From an uncultured Sphingomonadaceae bacterium (GTDB lineage Bacteria > Pseudomonadota > Alphaproteobacteria > Sphingomonadales > Sphingomonadaceae): DNA of 64,000 nt. The position numbers and the translations under genes were made by a program. The notes under the pieces are model-generated. The model was not told the origin of the DNA and did not search any database. It was given only the letters and a program-made list of their open reading frames with translations. The stretch is taken from NCBI GenBank assembly GCA_947493195.1, contig CANLQG010000003.1, forward strand, positions 1 through 64,000. Reading direction: 5' to 3'. Shown here one piece after another: positions 15,298 to 23,181 of this stretch (its first letter is position 1; every line of letters begins with the position of its first letter).

Positions 15298-17346
15298 TTA
15301 GTCGATTGACGGGTCACAAGAAAGGCGCCTCGACGATTTTTGTGGATCGATCGGCATCGTTCCGATCCGGGAATCCGTGCCGCCTGGACTGTCCTCGATC
15401 TCACGCAGCGCGAAACGCCCGATCGAAAGAACCATCGGCAATTCACGGCGAATCGACATTCCCGGATCGGAATTTTCCGTGGGCGTGGAGGAGGGCCAGT
15501 CTTTCAGCTGGCCGCGCAGCCTTTTGTAATCGAAAAGTTCCGCCAGCGCCGGGTCGCGTTCGAACCGATCGATTTCTGCGACGATCCTGTCGAAATCGCG
15601 AGTAAGCCGCAAATGCCAGTCCGCCGACTGACGCCCGATATCCCGTTGCTTGTAGAGAACTTCGTTCGGTAACAGGTCCGTCATGGCGCGCTTGGCCAGC
15701 CAGCGCCGCTCACGCCCCTTGCAGAAAATCCAGTCGGGAACACCGAGACACCATTCGACCAATTTCCTGTCGGCAAGCGGATCCCGCATCTCCAGCCCGT
15801 GTAACGCTTTCCAGCCAAGCCTCCCTCCCTCGGCGGCGAAAGCATGGTTCTTGAGCATCATCATCCAGCGATCGCGCTCGCGCCCAGACAGCAGGTGGAT
15901 ATCATCGCGGATTCTGGCGGTTGCTCTTTCGATAACCCGGTATTCCGCAATGCGGTCGCTGCGTATGGCGCGAGCTTCGGCCGGAAGGCGCATCATCCCG
16001 CCGCGTTGCACGATAAACTCTCGCAAGCGGCGGGGGACCATGGCCTGCATTTCCCTTCGGCTCAGCGCTGCGGCGGAACGGAGCGCGGAAATGGGCTTGT
16101 GTTCCGCCTGTTCCCAAAGTTGATTCAGGAGTGTCGGCAAGCGAAACGCACGCAACAGCTGCGAAGGTGCATCGATGCCGCTGTAGCTGAAGGCGGCATT
16201 CCCCATCCCGCCGTCCAGCACAGTCTGCGCACCGCCCGACCTGGCACGTGCAAGCAACTGATCCACCCAGATCGCATTCATGATGTTGCGCTGTGGCATT
16301 TCCATCGCCGCATTGACGCGATCGAGCACGTCGAAAATGCCGTGTCCGGCCGCATCTATCAGCTGCAAGTCTAGCGTTGGGCAGTGGTTTGCAACGGCCG
16401 CGGCGTAATGCCTTTCATCGGAATAGACGTGCTTTTCCTCGCGCCCATCCCAATCTGGGTCCGGGATAGAGGTGAACACCGGCAAGGTGTCCTGCCGTCC
16501 CCCTAATCGACCTGCCGCCAGGACGGCCACACTAGTGGAATCGAGACCGCCACTCATGGCGACGGCCAGTTGACCACCACCGCGGATCGTTGTGTCGATT
16601 GCGCGGTCGAGGAGTCCCCGCATCTCCTCGACATAATCGTCGTCTGACCGGTAACGCACCGGCTGGACGCGCTCTTCGAGATTGTAATACCTTTGCGAGC
16701 GCTGCCTTTCGGGCGTGAAGCTTACTATTTCGCCAGGCCCTACGCTTCGCACGTTGGCGAAGCAGCTCTGCGTGGAATGCAGATACAGCCCGCAAGCAAC
16801 GTCTACGAGCTTTTCATAGTCCAGCACCCGGTCGATGCCTTGAACTGCATGGATACCTCTGGGCATGGATGCCGCCACCACCCGGTCGTGGTCGGAGAAA
16901 TAGTGCAGCGGGCGCCGTCCGAAAGGATCGCGGAAGAGAAACAAGGCCTGGTCTTCCCGGTCCCAGACGATGCCGGCAAATTCTCCATAAAGACGCCCGA
17001 CACTTGCCTCTCCCCATTTGGCCCAAGCCGCTCCTGCGAGCATGGCGTCTGCGGTTTCATCATCGCCGGGCAACGGCAAGCCGAGTGCGGCTGCCAGTTC
17101 TTCGCGATGATCGAGCCGTCCATCGAGCAGCACAGTCCAACGTCCGCCGCCGGCCGTAATGAGTTGGGGGTCCGTGCTGCCCGGCGATGTGTGATTGCCG
17201 CCTGCCAGTACGAATTCGAGCGCGTTTGCCCGGGTTAAATGATGGCCCCCGGCGCCGTAGGCGTTCAGAGCCCGTGCCATGCGCGCGCCATCGCCAGTGG
17301 CAGGCCTCCCGCCCCGGCGATGCCAGATGGTTCCGATGCCGGTCAT
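15298..17346 (-). CDS. asparagine-synthetase-like lasso cyclase (C)
   Basis: 682 residues. The N-terminal 200 residues resemble a class II glutamine amidotransferase domain but lack the Cys2 nucleophile, normal for lasso cyclases. The ATP-pyrophosphatase motif SGGLDS (265-270) adenylates the acceptor Asp/Glu side chain so that the core N-terminus can close the macrolactam. C-terminal motifs RWLAKRAM and PNEVLYKQRDIGRQSADWH fit the family. It is about 60-80 residues longer than many homologues, with an extra C-terminal tail. Next to B2 and B1, this makes the lasso assignment strong. Confidence 0.92.
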   Translation of the reverse strand: MTGIGTIWHRRGGRPATGDGARMARALNAYGAGGHHLTRANALEFVLAGGNHTSPGSTDPQLITAGGGRWTVLLDGRLDHREELAAALGLPLPGDDETADAMLAGAAWAKWGEASVGRLYGEFAGIVWDREDQALFLFRDPFGRRPLHYFSDHDRVVAASMPRGIHAVQGIDRVLDYEKLVDVACGLYLHSTQSCFANVRSVGPGEIVSFTPERQRSQRYYNLEERVQPVRYRSDDDYVEEMRGLLDRAIDTTIRGGGQLAVAMSGGLDSTSVAVLAAGRLGGRQDTLPVFTSIPDPDWDGREEKHVYSDERHYAAAVANHCPTLDLQLIDAAGHGIFDVLDRVNAAMEMPQRNIMNAIWVDQLLARARSGGAQTVLDGGMGNAAFSYSGIDAPSQLLRAFRLPTLLNQLWEQAEHKPISALRSAAALSRREMQAMVPRRLREFIVQRGGMMRLPAEARAIRSDRIAEYRVIERATARIRDDIHLLSGRERDRWMMMLKNHAFAAEGGRLGWKALHGLEMRDPLADRKLVEWCLGVPDWIFCKGRERRWLAKRAMTDLLPNEVLYKQRDIGRQSADWHLRLTRDFDRIVAEIDRFERDPALAELFDYKRLRGQLKDWPSSTPTENSDPGMSIRRELPMVLSIGRFALREIEDSPGGTDSRIGTMPIDPQKSSRRLSCDPSID

Positions 17347-17370
17347 GCGACTGCCAATCGTGCAAACATG

Positions 17371-17811
17371 CTACTCAAACCGCACATAGGCCTTGCCTTC
17401 GGGAGAAGGCGGGGTCGAGCCGCGATCTTCAAGGTCGCACCATGCGTGGCCATCGAGCGCGCCATCGGTATCTTTGCGAAATCCGATGTGCACGGTCACC
17501 GCATAGCCATTCGCCTGAAGTATCCGCGCGAGCACGAGCGACCTGCGCAGGCATTTGCGATCTTCCCCGATCGTGCGCCGTGCTACCCACTTGACGATCT
17601 GATACGCCCGCACCGGATCGATTGCCTGATTGGCAGCAGGAGCGCCGGGCGCTCTCATGAATAGCGAGCGTGTGCGTCGGTATCCGGCAACCTGAAGGCC
17701 AAGTTCCGCCAGCGGCAAGGCAAGGAACGAGAACAGCAAGGCCTTCCGCTCGGAAGACGGCCACTCGAACAACCGCACGAGACGTCGGTAAGTTCTTAAA
17801 AGTTTACGCAT
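17371..17811 (-). CDS. lasso peptide B2 protein (transglutaminase-like leader peptidase)
   Basis: 146 residues. Cys87 in RKCLRRSLVLARIL, His122 in DGHAWCDLE and the following Asp126 form the papain-like Cys-His-Asp triad of lasso B2 proteins (transglut_core3), which cut off the precursor leader. The N-terminal 50 residues contain a hydrophobic stretch (about 24-45). It is the first gene of the minus-strand operon, 24 nt before the cyclase start. Confidence 0.9.
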   Translation of the reverse strand: MRKLLRTYRRLVRLFEWPSSERKALLFSFLALPLAELGLQVAGYRRTRSLFMRAPGAPAANQAIDPVRAYQIVKWVARRTIGEDRKCLRRSLVLARILQANGYAVTVHIGFRKDTDGALDGHAWCDLEDRGSTPPSPEGKAYVRFE

Positions 17812-18195
17812 ATCCTACCGTCAGCGGCTCTAGGCGAGACGCGGTCTCTTGTCCATTTGCCCCAAAGTCAAGCGCGCCGCGCTCTGGAGCCCCGACGGTG
17901 TAGCCAGACTGACGGCTAGGTCCTCTTTCACCGGCCTTCACGCGTTGTCCTGTCAATATCCGCTTTGGGCATCATCGATGAGTTCGCTGGAACGACCGGG
18001 ATTGGGGCGCGAAGCTGCCGTTGCGTCCAACGCAATCGTGGGCGAGGCCATTCTGAGAAAATTGGACCAGCCTGCCCCTCGTTGTGGACTTCCATATACA
18101 TGCACTGGACACCCACACACAGCCCGAGCACAAGGTCTCTGCAATTCTGCAAAAATCCGCGGAAGTCTGCGGTTGCGGTTGAGAGCTATTCTGGA

Positions 18196-18219
18196 TTCGA
18201 ATCCTCTCTCCCCGACCAT
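18196..18219 (+). repeat. attR copy of the island direct repeat
   Basis: 24 bases identical to the 3' end of tRNA-Pro plus one flanking base (6968-6991). Upstream sequence does not continue the tRNA, so this is a target-site duplicate and not a tRNA gene. It marks the right end of the 11.2-kb island. Confidence 0.9.
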
Positions 18220-18266
18220 CATTGCGCAGCAATTCATCGAAAACCAAGAGAAGGATCGGCGTAGCC

Positions 18267-18285
18267 AATCCTCTCTCCCCGACCA
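18267..18285 (+). repeat. third partial copy of the tRNA-Pro 3' end
   Basis: 19 bases (AATCCTCTCTCCCCGACCA) identical to 6972-6990, 48 bp beyond attR, followed by ATTTTAG as against TTTTAG after the real tRNA. It is probably the footprint of an earlier or nested integration at the same site, with the rest of that element deleted. Confidence 0.8.
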
Positions 18286-18394
18286 ATTTTAGGAGAATTT
18301 CCTTGCGAACTGTGTTCGTTGCTCTGCACTGGCCCTTGTAATCGAACCGCAACATCGCCATTGGGGCAGCGCTGCTCGTTACAAACGGAAATCG

Positions 18395-19870
18395 ATGAAT
18401 TTCACCAATCCCTTTTTGAACGGTGACGGTGACGACAAGCTGCACGAAGAGTGCGGCGTGTTCGGCATCATCGGCGCGCCCGATGCGGCCGCCGCCTGCG
18501 CGCTGGGGCTTCACGCCCTGCAGCACCGCGGGCAGGAAGCCGTGGGCATTACCAGCTTCGACGGCGCGGAGTTCTACACCCGTCGCGGCCTGGGCCACGT
18601 GGCCGACAACTTCTCCAGCGCCGAATCGATTGCCGAACTGCCCGGTCACATGGCGGGTGGGCACGTGCGCTATTCCACCACTGGCGGATCGGGCATGCGC
18701 AACGTGCAGCCGCTGTATGCCGATCTTGCCAGCGGCGGCTTTGCCGTGGCGCACAATGGCAACATCTCCAACGCCATGCGGCTGAAGCAAGAGCTTGTCA
18801 GCAAGGGCGCGATCTTCCAGTCGACCAGCGATACCGAGGTGATCATCCACCTCGTCGCCACCAGTCGCTATCCCACCATGCTCGACAAGCTGACCGACGC
18901 GCTGCGCATGGTAGAGGGGGCCTATGCGCTGGTGGTGATGACACCGCGAGGAATGGCGGCCTGCCGCGATCCCATGGGCATTCGCCCGCTGGTGATGGGC
19001 AGGCTGGGCGATGCAGTGGTGTTCGCCAGCGAGACCGTGGCACTCGATGTCGCTGGCGCGGAATTCATCCGGCAGGTCGATCCCGGCGAATTCATCGAAG
19101 TGGATTTCGACGGCACCATCCGTTCGCACCGCCCGTTCGGTGATACGCCCGCACGCCCGTGCATTTTCGAGCATGTCTATTTCAGCCGCCCGGATTCGAT
19201 CTTCAACAAGCGCAGCGTCTACGAAAGCCGCAAGAACATCGGCATGGAACTGGCGCGCGAGATGCCCTGCGATGCCGATCTTGTCGTGCCCGTGCCCGAC
19301 AGCGGCGTACCTGCCGCCATCGGCTATGCGCAGGAAAGCGGTCTGCCGTTCGAACTGGGCATCATCCGTTCGCACTATGTCGGGCGCACGTTCATCCAGC
19401 CAAGCGACAGCGCGCGCAACGCCGGAGTGAAGCGCAAGCACAATGCCAACCGCAAGATCGTGGAAGGCAAGCGCATCGTGCTGATCGACGATTCGATCGT
19501 GCGCGGCACCACCAGCCTCAAGATCGTGCAGATGATGCGCGATGCGGGCGCAAAGGAAGTGCATTTCCGCGTGGCCAGCCCGCCCACCGGGCACGGCTGC
19601 TATTACGGCGTCGACACGCCCGAACGTTCCAAGTTGCTGGCAGGCCGGATGGACCTGGCAGCGATGCGCGAATTCATCCAGGCCGACAGCCTCGCCTTCG
19701 TTTCGATAGACGGGCTCTATCGCGCGGTAGGGCTGAAGGGCCGGGACAAGGCCTGCCCGCAATACTGCGATGCCTGCTTTACCGGCGAGTACCCCACCCC
19801 GCTCACCGACCTTGCCAACCGCAAGGACCGGGAAGCGCAACTGAGCCTCCCGGTCAACGAGGACGCCTGA
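18395..19870 (+). CDS. purF: amidophosphoribosyltransferase
   Basis: 491 residues. It catalyses the first committed step of purine synthesis, PRPP plus glutamine to phosphoribosylamine. Cys20 in HEECGVFGII is the glutaminase nucleophile, exposed after removal of a short propeptide. The PRPP-binding loop IVLIDDSIVRGTTSLKIV and the N-terminal glutaminase signature LQHRGQEAVGI are intact. ATG 18395 precedes this propeptide. It sits directly beyond the island and one base before the SDR gene, likely an operon. Confidence 0.97.
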   Translation: MNFTNPFLNGDGDDKLHEECGVFGIIGAPDAAAACALGLHALQHRGQEAVGITSFDGAEFYTRRGLGHVADNFSSAESIAELPGHMAGGHVRYSTTGGSGMRNVQPLYADLASGGFAVAHNGNISNAMRLKQELVSKGAIFQSTSDTEVIIHLVATSRYPTMLDKLTDALRMVEGAYALVVMTPRGMAACRDPMGIRPLVMGRLGDAVVFASETVALDVAGAEFIRQVDPGEFIEVDFDGTIRSHRPFGDTPARPCIFEHVYFSRPDSIFNKRSVYESRKNIGMELAREMPCDADLVVPVPDSGVPAAIGYAQESGLPFELGIIRSHYVGRTFIQPSDSARNAGVKRKHNANRKIVEGKRIVLIDDSIVRGTTSLKIVQMMRDAGAKEVHFRVASPPTGHGCYYGVDTPERSKLLAGRMDLAAMREFIQADSLAFVSIDGLYRAVGLKGRDKACPQYCDACFTGEYPTPLTDLANRKDREAQLSLPVNEDA

Positions 19871-19871
19871 C

Positions 19872-20603
19872 ATGACCGATAACACCGCCGACAAACCCCT
19901 TGGGGGCAAGATTGCGCTTGTCACGGGCGCCAGTCGCGGGATTGGCGCTGCGACGGCAAAAGCCCTGGCGGCACGCGGTGCCCACGTCGTGCTGGTGGCG
20001 CGCAAGGTGAAGGACCTGGAAGGCGTCGAGGATGCGATCCACGATGCCGGCGGCACCTCCACCATCGCCCCGCTCGATCTGACCGACGGCGAAAGCGTCG
20101 GCAGATTGGCGCAGGCCATTGCAGAGCGGTGGGAGAAGCTGGATTTCCTGGTGATATGTGCCGCACAGTTGCCCACGCTTACGCCCGTCACCCAGATCGA
20201 TGGAAAGCAGTTCAACCAGGCCATGACCCTGAATGTCCTCGCGACACAGGCCCTGCTGGCTGCGTTCGATCCGCTGCTGAAGCGAGCAGAGGCTGGACGG
20301 ATCATCGGCCTGACCAGTTCAGTTGGCGCGGAACCGCGCCCGTTCTGGGGAGCCTACGGCGCGACCAAGGCAGCGTTCGACAACCTGCTGGAAAGCCACG
20401 CCAGGGAGGTCGAGCGGATTTCCGAGACCCGGCTGGCCATTCTCGATCCGGGAGCGACCCGCACCGACATGCGCGCCCGCGCCTATCCGGGTGAAGACCC
20501 CGAAACGGTCAAGCCGCCGGAAGATGTGGCCGAACGCATCGTTCAGATGCTGGTGGACGATTTCCCCAATCTGCACCGTGAAAGAGTGGAAAGTTCGCGT
20601 TAA
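19872..20603 (+). CDS. SDR-family oxidoreductase
   Basis: 243 residues of the classical short-chain dehydrogenase fold. The NAD(P) motif TGASRGIG (18-25) is followed by R43 in VARKVK, which suggests NADP. CAAQ replaces the usual NAAG, the catalytic Ser lies in LTSSVG, and Y-x-x-x-K is YGATK. It starts one base after the purF stop, so it is cotranscribed, but no purine role is known. Substrate unknown. Confidence 0.85.
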   Translation: MTDNTADKPLGGKIALVTGASRGIGAATAKALAARGAHVVLVARKVKDLEGVEDAIHDAGGTSTIAPLDLTDGESVGRLAQAIAERWEKLDFLVICAAQLPTLTPVTQIDGKQFNQAMTLNVLATQALLAAFDPLLKRAEAGRIIGLTSSVGAEPRPFWGAYGATKAAFDNLLESHAREVERISETRLAILDPGATRTDMRARAYPGEDPETVKPPEDVAERIVQMLVDDFPNLHRERVESSR

Positions 20604-20653
20604 CCACGCGCCTTAGTTCCTGCTTAACGCTGGTCCGACATGCTGTGTGAAGC

Positions 20654-20674
20654 AAGGCCCCCGGAAGGGGCTTT
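20654..20674 (+). other. hairpin between SDR and PilZ genes
   Basis: AAGGCCCC and GGGGCTTT can pair (8 bp, one G-T) around a 5-nt loop, 51 bp after the SDR stop and 33 bp before the PilZ start. There is no clear T-run after the stem, so it is only a weak terminator or mRNA-structure candidate. Confidence 0.3.
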
Positions 20675-20706
20675 GGGTATCACGCGAATTACGGGAACTG
20701 GCCGCC

Positions 20707-21054
20707 ATGACCATGCAGAACACGGTGGGACGCTACGACATTGCCGCGCAGGAAGATCGCAGCGCGCCGCGCACCAAGATCATGATCCCCGCGCAGCTAC
20801 GCGGTTCGGGCATGCGCGCGTTCCAGACGGTGGTGAACGACCTGTCGCTGTCCGGCTTTTCCGCGACGGCGCTGAATCGCATGCATCCGGGGTCTGTCTG
20901 CTGGCTGACGCTGCCGGGCCTCGAATCGCTTCAGGCCGAGGTCGTCTGGTGGGAAAACGGCATGGCGGGCTGTGCCTTCGTAAACCTGCTTTCCCCCATC
21001 GTGCATGACAATATTCTGGCGCGCTATCGCGGAGACGGGACGTACCGCGGCTGA
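20707..21054 (+). CDS. PilZ-domain protein
   Basis: 115 residues. The PilZ c-di-GMP motifs are present in variant form: EDRSAPRTKI (RxxxR-like with R-SAP-R) and NDLSLSGFSA (the D/N-x-S-x-x-G box). The rest is a single beta-barrel domain with no effector, so it may act as an adaptor or reporter of c-di-GMP. ATG 20707 is preferred over a GTG at 20647 because the upstream part looks unconserved. One of three stand-alone PilZ proteins in the window. Confidence 0.82.
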   Translation: MTMQNTVGRYDIAAQEDRSAPRTKIMIPAQLRGSGMRAFQTVVNDLSLSGFSATALNRMHPGSVCWLTLPGLESLQAEVVWWENGMAGCAFVNLLSPIVHDNILARYRGDGTYRG

Positions 21055-21055
21055 C

Positions 21056-21859
21056 CTAGCCGAACCAGTGCCGGCGATTGCCGACCTCGCGCAGCTTGAA
21101 CAGGGTCGTGACGATCACCAGAACCGCCGACAGGATGACAGCGTAGGCGATCTGCGTCGCTGACTGTCCGCCAGCGGCGTAGATGGCGCACAGTGCCCAC
21201 AGGAATACGCCTGCATAGACGGGATTGCCCCTTCCCCGTGCAATGGCGATCGAGGCTATCACGCCGCCGACAAGCACTACGACGGCTGCGAGCAGGGCAT
21301 TTTCCTGCCCCGCCCCCACGCCGTAGTAGGTGAGCGTGGCGGCGACGTTGACGATTGTCGCGACTGTCAGCCACGCCGCAAGCGCGCTCAGCGGCAGCAT
21401 GACCAGCCAGCGTTCGTCCCTGATGAAATCCCGCTTCAGCGCCACAAGCCGCCGGTAGATGGTCAGCATGCAAAGAAGCGCGAAAACGATGATCGCGACC
21501 GATATCGCGGTGAGTGCATATAGCTGCGTATAGATCGCCCACAGGCCGTTGCCGACAAAGGCACCCGTGGCGGGCCACGAGATGGAATTCAGCAGTTCAT
21601 CCCTGCGCTGCGCAGGCAGTGCCTGGTAGATGGCGAAAAGCGCCGTCCCGAAGAACAGCGGTCCCCAGATCGCGAAGGCCCAGCCAGCCGGGGTTACAAG
21701 CGTGCGGGTGGCGTCAGACCTGCTCCCGATCTCCTCGCCGATGCCAAAGGCCGGCAGGAAGGTCGCGCCGATCTGGAATATGACGGCAAGCAACACTGCG
21801 GCGCGCTGGATGGCGCTTCGTTCGAAGGCGCTGGATTTTCGGGATGGAAGTGTAGCCAT
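21056..21859 (-). CDS. TspO/MBR-like multi-pass membrane protein
   Basis: 267 residues with about seven to eight hydrophobic segments. TPAGWAFAIWGPLFFG (about 55-70) resembles the tryptophan-rich sensory protein signature, and long annotated TspO-related proteins have this size. No catalytic residues are evident. The ATG at 21857-21859 gives MATLPSRKSSAFER. It is separated from wecC by 53 bp on the same strand. The family assignment is tentative. Confidence 0.5.
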   Translation of the reverse strand: MATLPSRKSSAFERSAIQRAAVLLAVIFQIGATFLPAFGIGEEIGSRSDATRTLVTPAGWAFAIWGPLFFGTALFAIYQALPAQRRDELLNSISWPATGAFVGNGLWAIYTQLYALTAISVAIIVFALLCMLTIYRRLVALKRDFIRDERWLVMLPLSALAAWLTVATIVNVAATLTYYGVGAGQENALLAAVVVLVGGVIASIAIARGRGNPVYAGVFLWALCAIYAAGGQSATQIAYAVILSAVLVIVTTLFKLREVGNRRHWFG

Positions 21860-21912
21860 GACTTGCGAACGCCGCCCTGCACGGTCCGTTCCACGGGCGA
21901 ACGCCTCGCGAA

Positions 21913-23181
21913 CTAGTCCCGCTCCACCGCTTTCGCCTTGCGGGTGGAGAACATGCCGGTGGTGTCGACCACCGCTTTCGACAGATAGCTGTCGCCCTCC
22001 AGCCGCTTGAACTGGCGGTGGCCGACGAGGAAGGCGACGATATCGCCCTGCTCGCGCGCTTCGTCCGATGTCACCAGCCGCACGTTGTTGCACTTCGCCA
22101 GCGATGCCGGCAGCGCATCGAGGTTGGGCTCCACCACCAGCACCTGAGCGCCTTCGATCTTCGCAATCTCTTCGACGATTTCCAGTGCCGGGCTTTCGCG
22201 CACGTCGTCCACGTCGGGCTTGTAGGTAATGCCGTAGCAGGCCACGGTCGGCACCTTGAACCGGTCCGCCAGGGCGCGAACCTGCGCCACCACGCGGTGC
22301 GGCTTGTCGTCGTTCACGATACGCGCGGTGCGGATCAGCCTCGCCTCGTCCGGCGCGCTGGAGACGATGAACCACGGGTCCACCGCGATGCAGTGTCCGC
22401 CCACCCCCGCTCCCGGCATCAGGATGTTCACACGCGGATGCTGGTTCGCCAGTTCACGCACCTGCCAGATATCGGTGCCCAGCTTGTCGCAGATGATCGA
22501 CAGCTCGTTGGCAAAGGCGATGTTGACGTCGCGGTAGGCGTTTTCGGAAAGCTTGCACAATTCCGCCACCCGGCTGTCGGTGACGTAGCAGGTGCCCATG
22601 ACGAAGCTTTGGTAGAGCCGCGCGGCCTTGTTCGCACAGGCGATTGTCATGCCGCCGATGATGCGATCGTTGCTGACCAGTTCGCGCAGCATCTGGCCCG
22701 GCAGGATGCGTTCTGGGCAATGGCACAGCGCCACGTCGGCCTCGCGGTCCTCGTCGCGGTAGCGCGGAAAAGTCAGGTCCGGGCGTTCCTCGGCGAAAAT
22801 CTCCGCCAGCCGCTCGGTAGAGCCAACAGGAGAAGTGGATTCGAGGATGACCACGTTCCCCTTCTCCAGCACCGGCGCGATGGTGCGCGCGGCGGCCTCG
22901 ACATAGGTCATGTCCGGCCCCTCGTTCACCATCGGCGTGGGCACGGCGATAAGGAAGAATTCGGCAGGCTCCGGCGTGGTCGTGGCGCGCAGACGACCGG
23001 TATCGACGGCAGCGCTCAGCAGCATCTGCAGGTCCGGCTCCTGGAAATGGGCGCGCCCTTCATTCACGGCGGCAACCACGGCTTCGTTCACGTCGTGGCC
23101 GATCACCTCGTGTCCCCGGCACGCCAGCATGGCGGCGGTGGGCAGGCCGATATAGCCAAGGCCGACAGTGCAGACTTTCAT
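21913..23181 (-). CDS. wecC: UDP-N-acetyl-D-mannosamine dehydrogenase
   Basis: 422 residues of the UDP-glucose/GDP-mannose dehydrogenase family. VGLGYIGLPTAAMLACRGHEV is the NAD Rossmann motif. The catalytic thiol is expected near GAGVGGHCIAVDPWF (Cys in GGHC). It oxidises UDP-ManNAc to UDP-ManNAcA for surface polysaccharide. It starts by one-base overlap with wecB (TGATG), so the two consecutive pathway steps are coupled. Confidence 0.93.
   Translation of the reverse strand: MKVCTVGLGYIGLPTAAMLACRGHEVIGHDVNEAVVAAVNEGRAHFQEPDLQMLLSAAVDTGRLRATTTPEPAEFFLIAVPTPMVNEGPDMTYVEAAARTIAPVLEKGNVVILESTSPVGSTERLAEIFAEERPDLTFPRYRDEDREADVALCHCPERILPGQMLRELVSNDRIIGGMTIACANKAARLYQSFVMGTCYVTDSRVAELCKLSENAYRDVNIAFANELSIICDKLGTDIWQVRELANQHPRVNILMPGAGVGGHCIAVDPWFIVSSAPDEARLIRTARIVNDDKPHRVVAQVRALADRFKVPTVACYGITYKPDVDDVRESPALEIVEEIAKIEGAQVLVVEPNLDALPASLAKCNNVRLVTSDEAREQGDIVAFLVGHRQFKRLEGDSYLSKAVVDTTGMFSTRKAKAVERD

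Larger units (their letters stand above)
6968..18219. mobile_element. tRNA-Pro genomic island carrying a lasso-peptide/terpene-like gene cluster
   Basis: About 11.2 kb bounded by a 24-bp perfect direct repeat (6968-6991 in tRNA-Pro and 18196-18219). It holds a decayed tyrosine-recombinase gene next to the tRNA, a nucleotidyltransferase, a geranylgeranyl-reductase-like flavoprotein, and an eight-gene minus-strand cluster with a lasso precursor. The flanking thyA and purF are housekeeping genes, and removing the island would bring tRNA-Pro close to purF. The integrase lacks its catalytic part, so the island is probably no longer self-mobile. Spot reading suggests slightly lower GC than the flanks; this was not computed over the whole island. 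Confidence 0.85.
17812..18394. other. 583-bp non-coding right end of the island and purF leader
   Basis: I see no credible gene here. The left part must hold the promoter of the lasso operon; TTGACA (minus strand, 17956-17951) and TTGACT (17871-17866) are possible -35 hexamers, but no convincing -10 pairs with either. The right part holds the island attR at 18196-18219, a second tRNA-Pro 3' fragment at 18267-18285, and the purF upstream region. Short frames crossing the area show no family resemblance. Confidence 0.6.

Noticed and set aside
17866..17956. Defined sigma-70 promoter for the lasso operon
   Set aside because: TTGACA/TTGACT hexamers exist, but no matching -10 element at 16-18 bp; not strong enough to annotate as a promoter.
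18196..18285. Additional tRNA-Pro genes
   Set aside because: Only the 3' 19-24 bases match; D arm, anticodon and 5' acceptor strand are missing.
17972..20305. A 777-codon open frame on the minus strand opposite purF and the SDR gene
   Set aside because: It is antisense to two strongly conserved enzymes and shows no family resemblance; long antisense frames are common in GC-rich genes with biased third positions.
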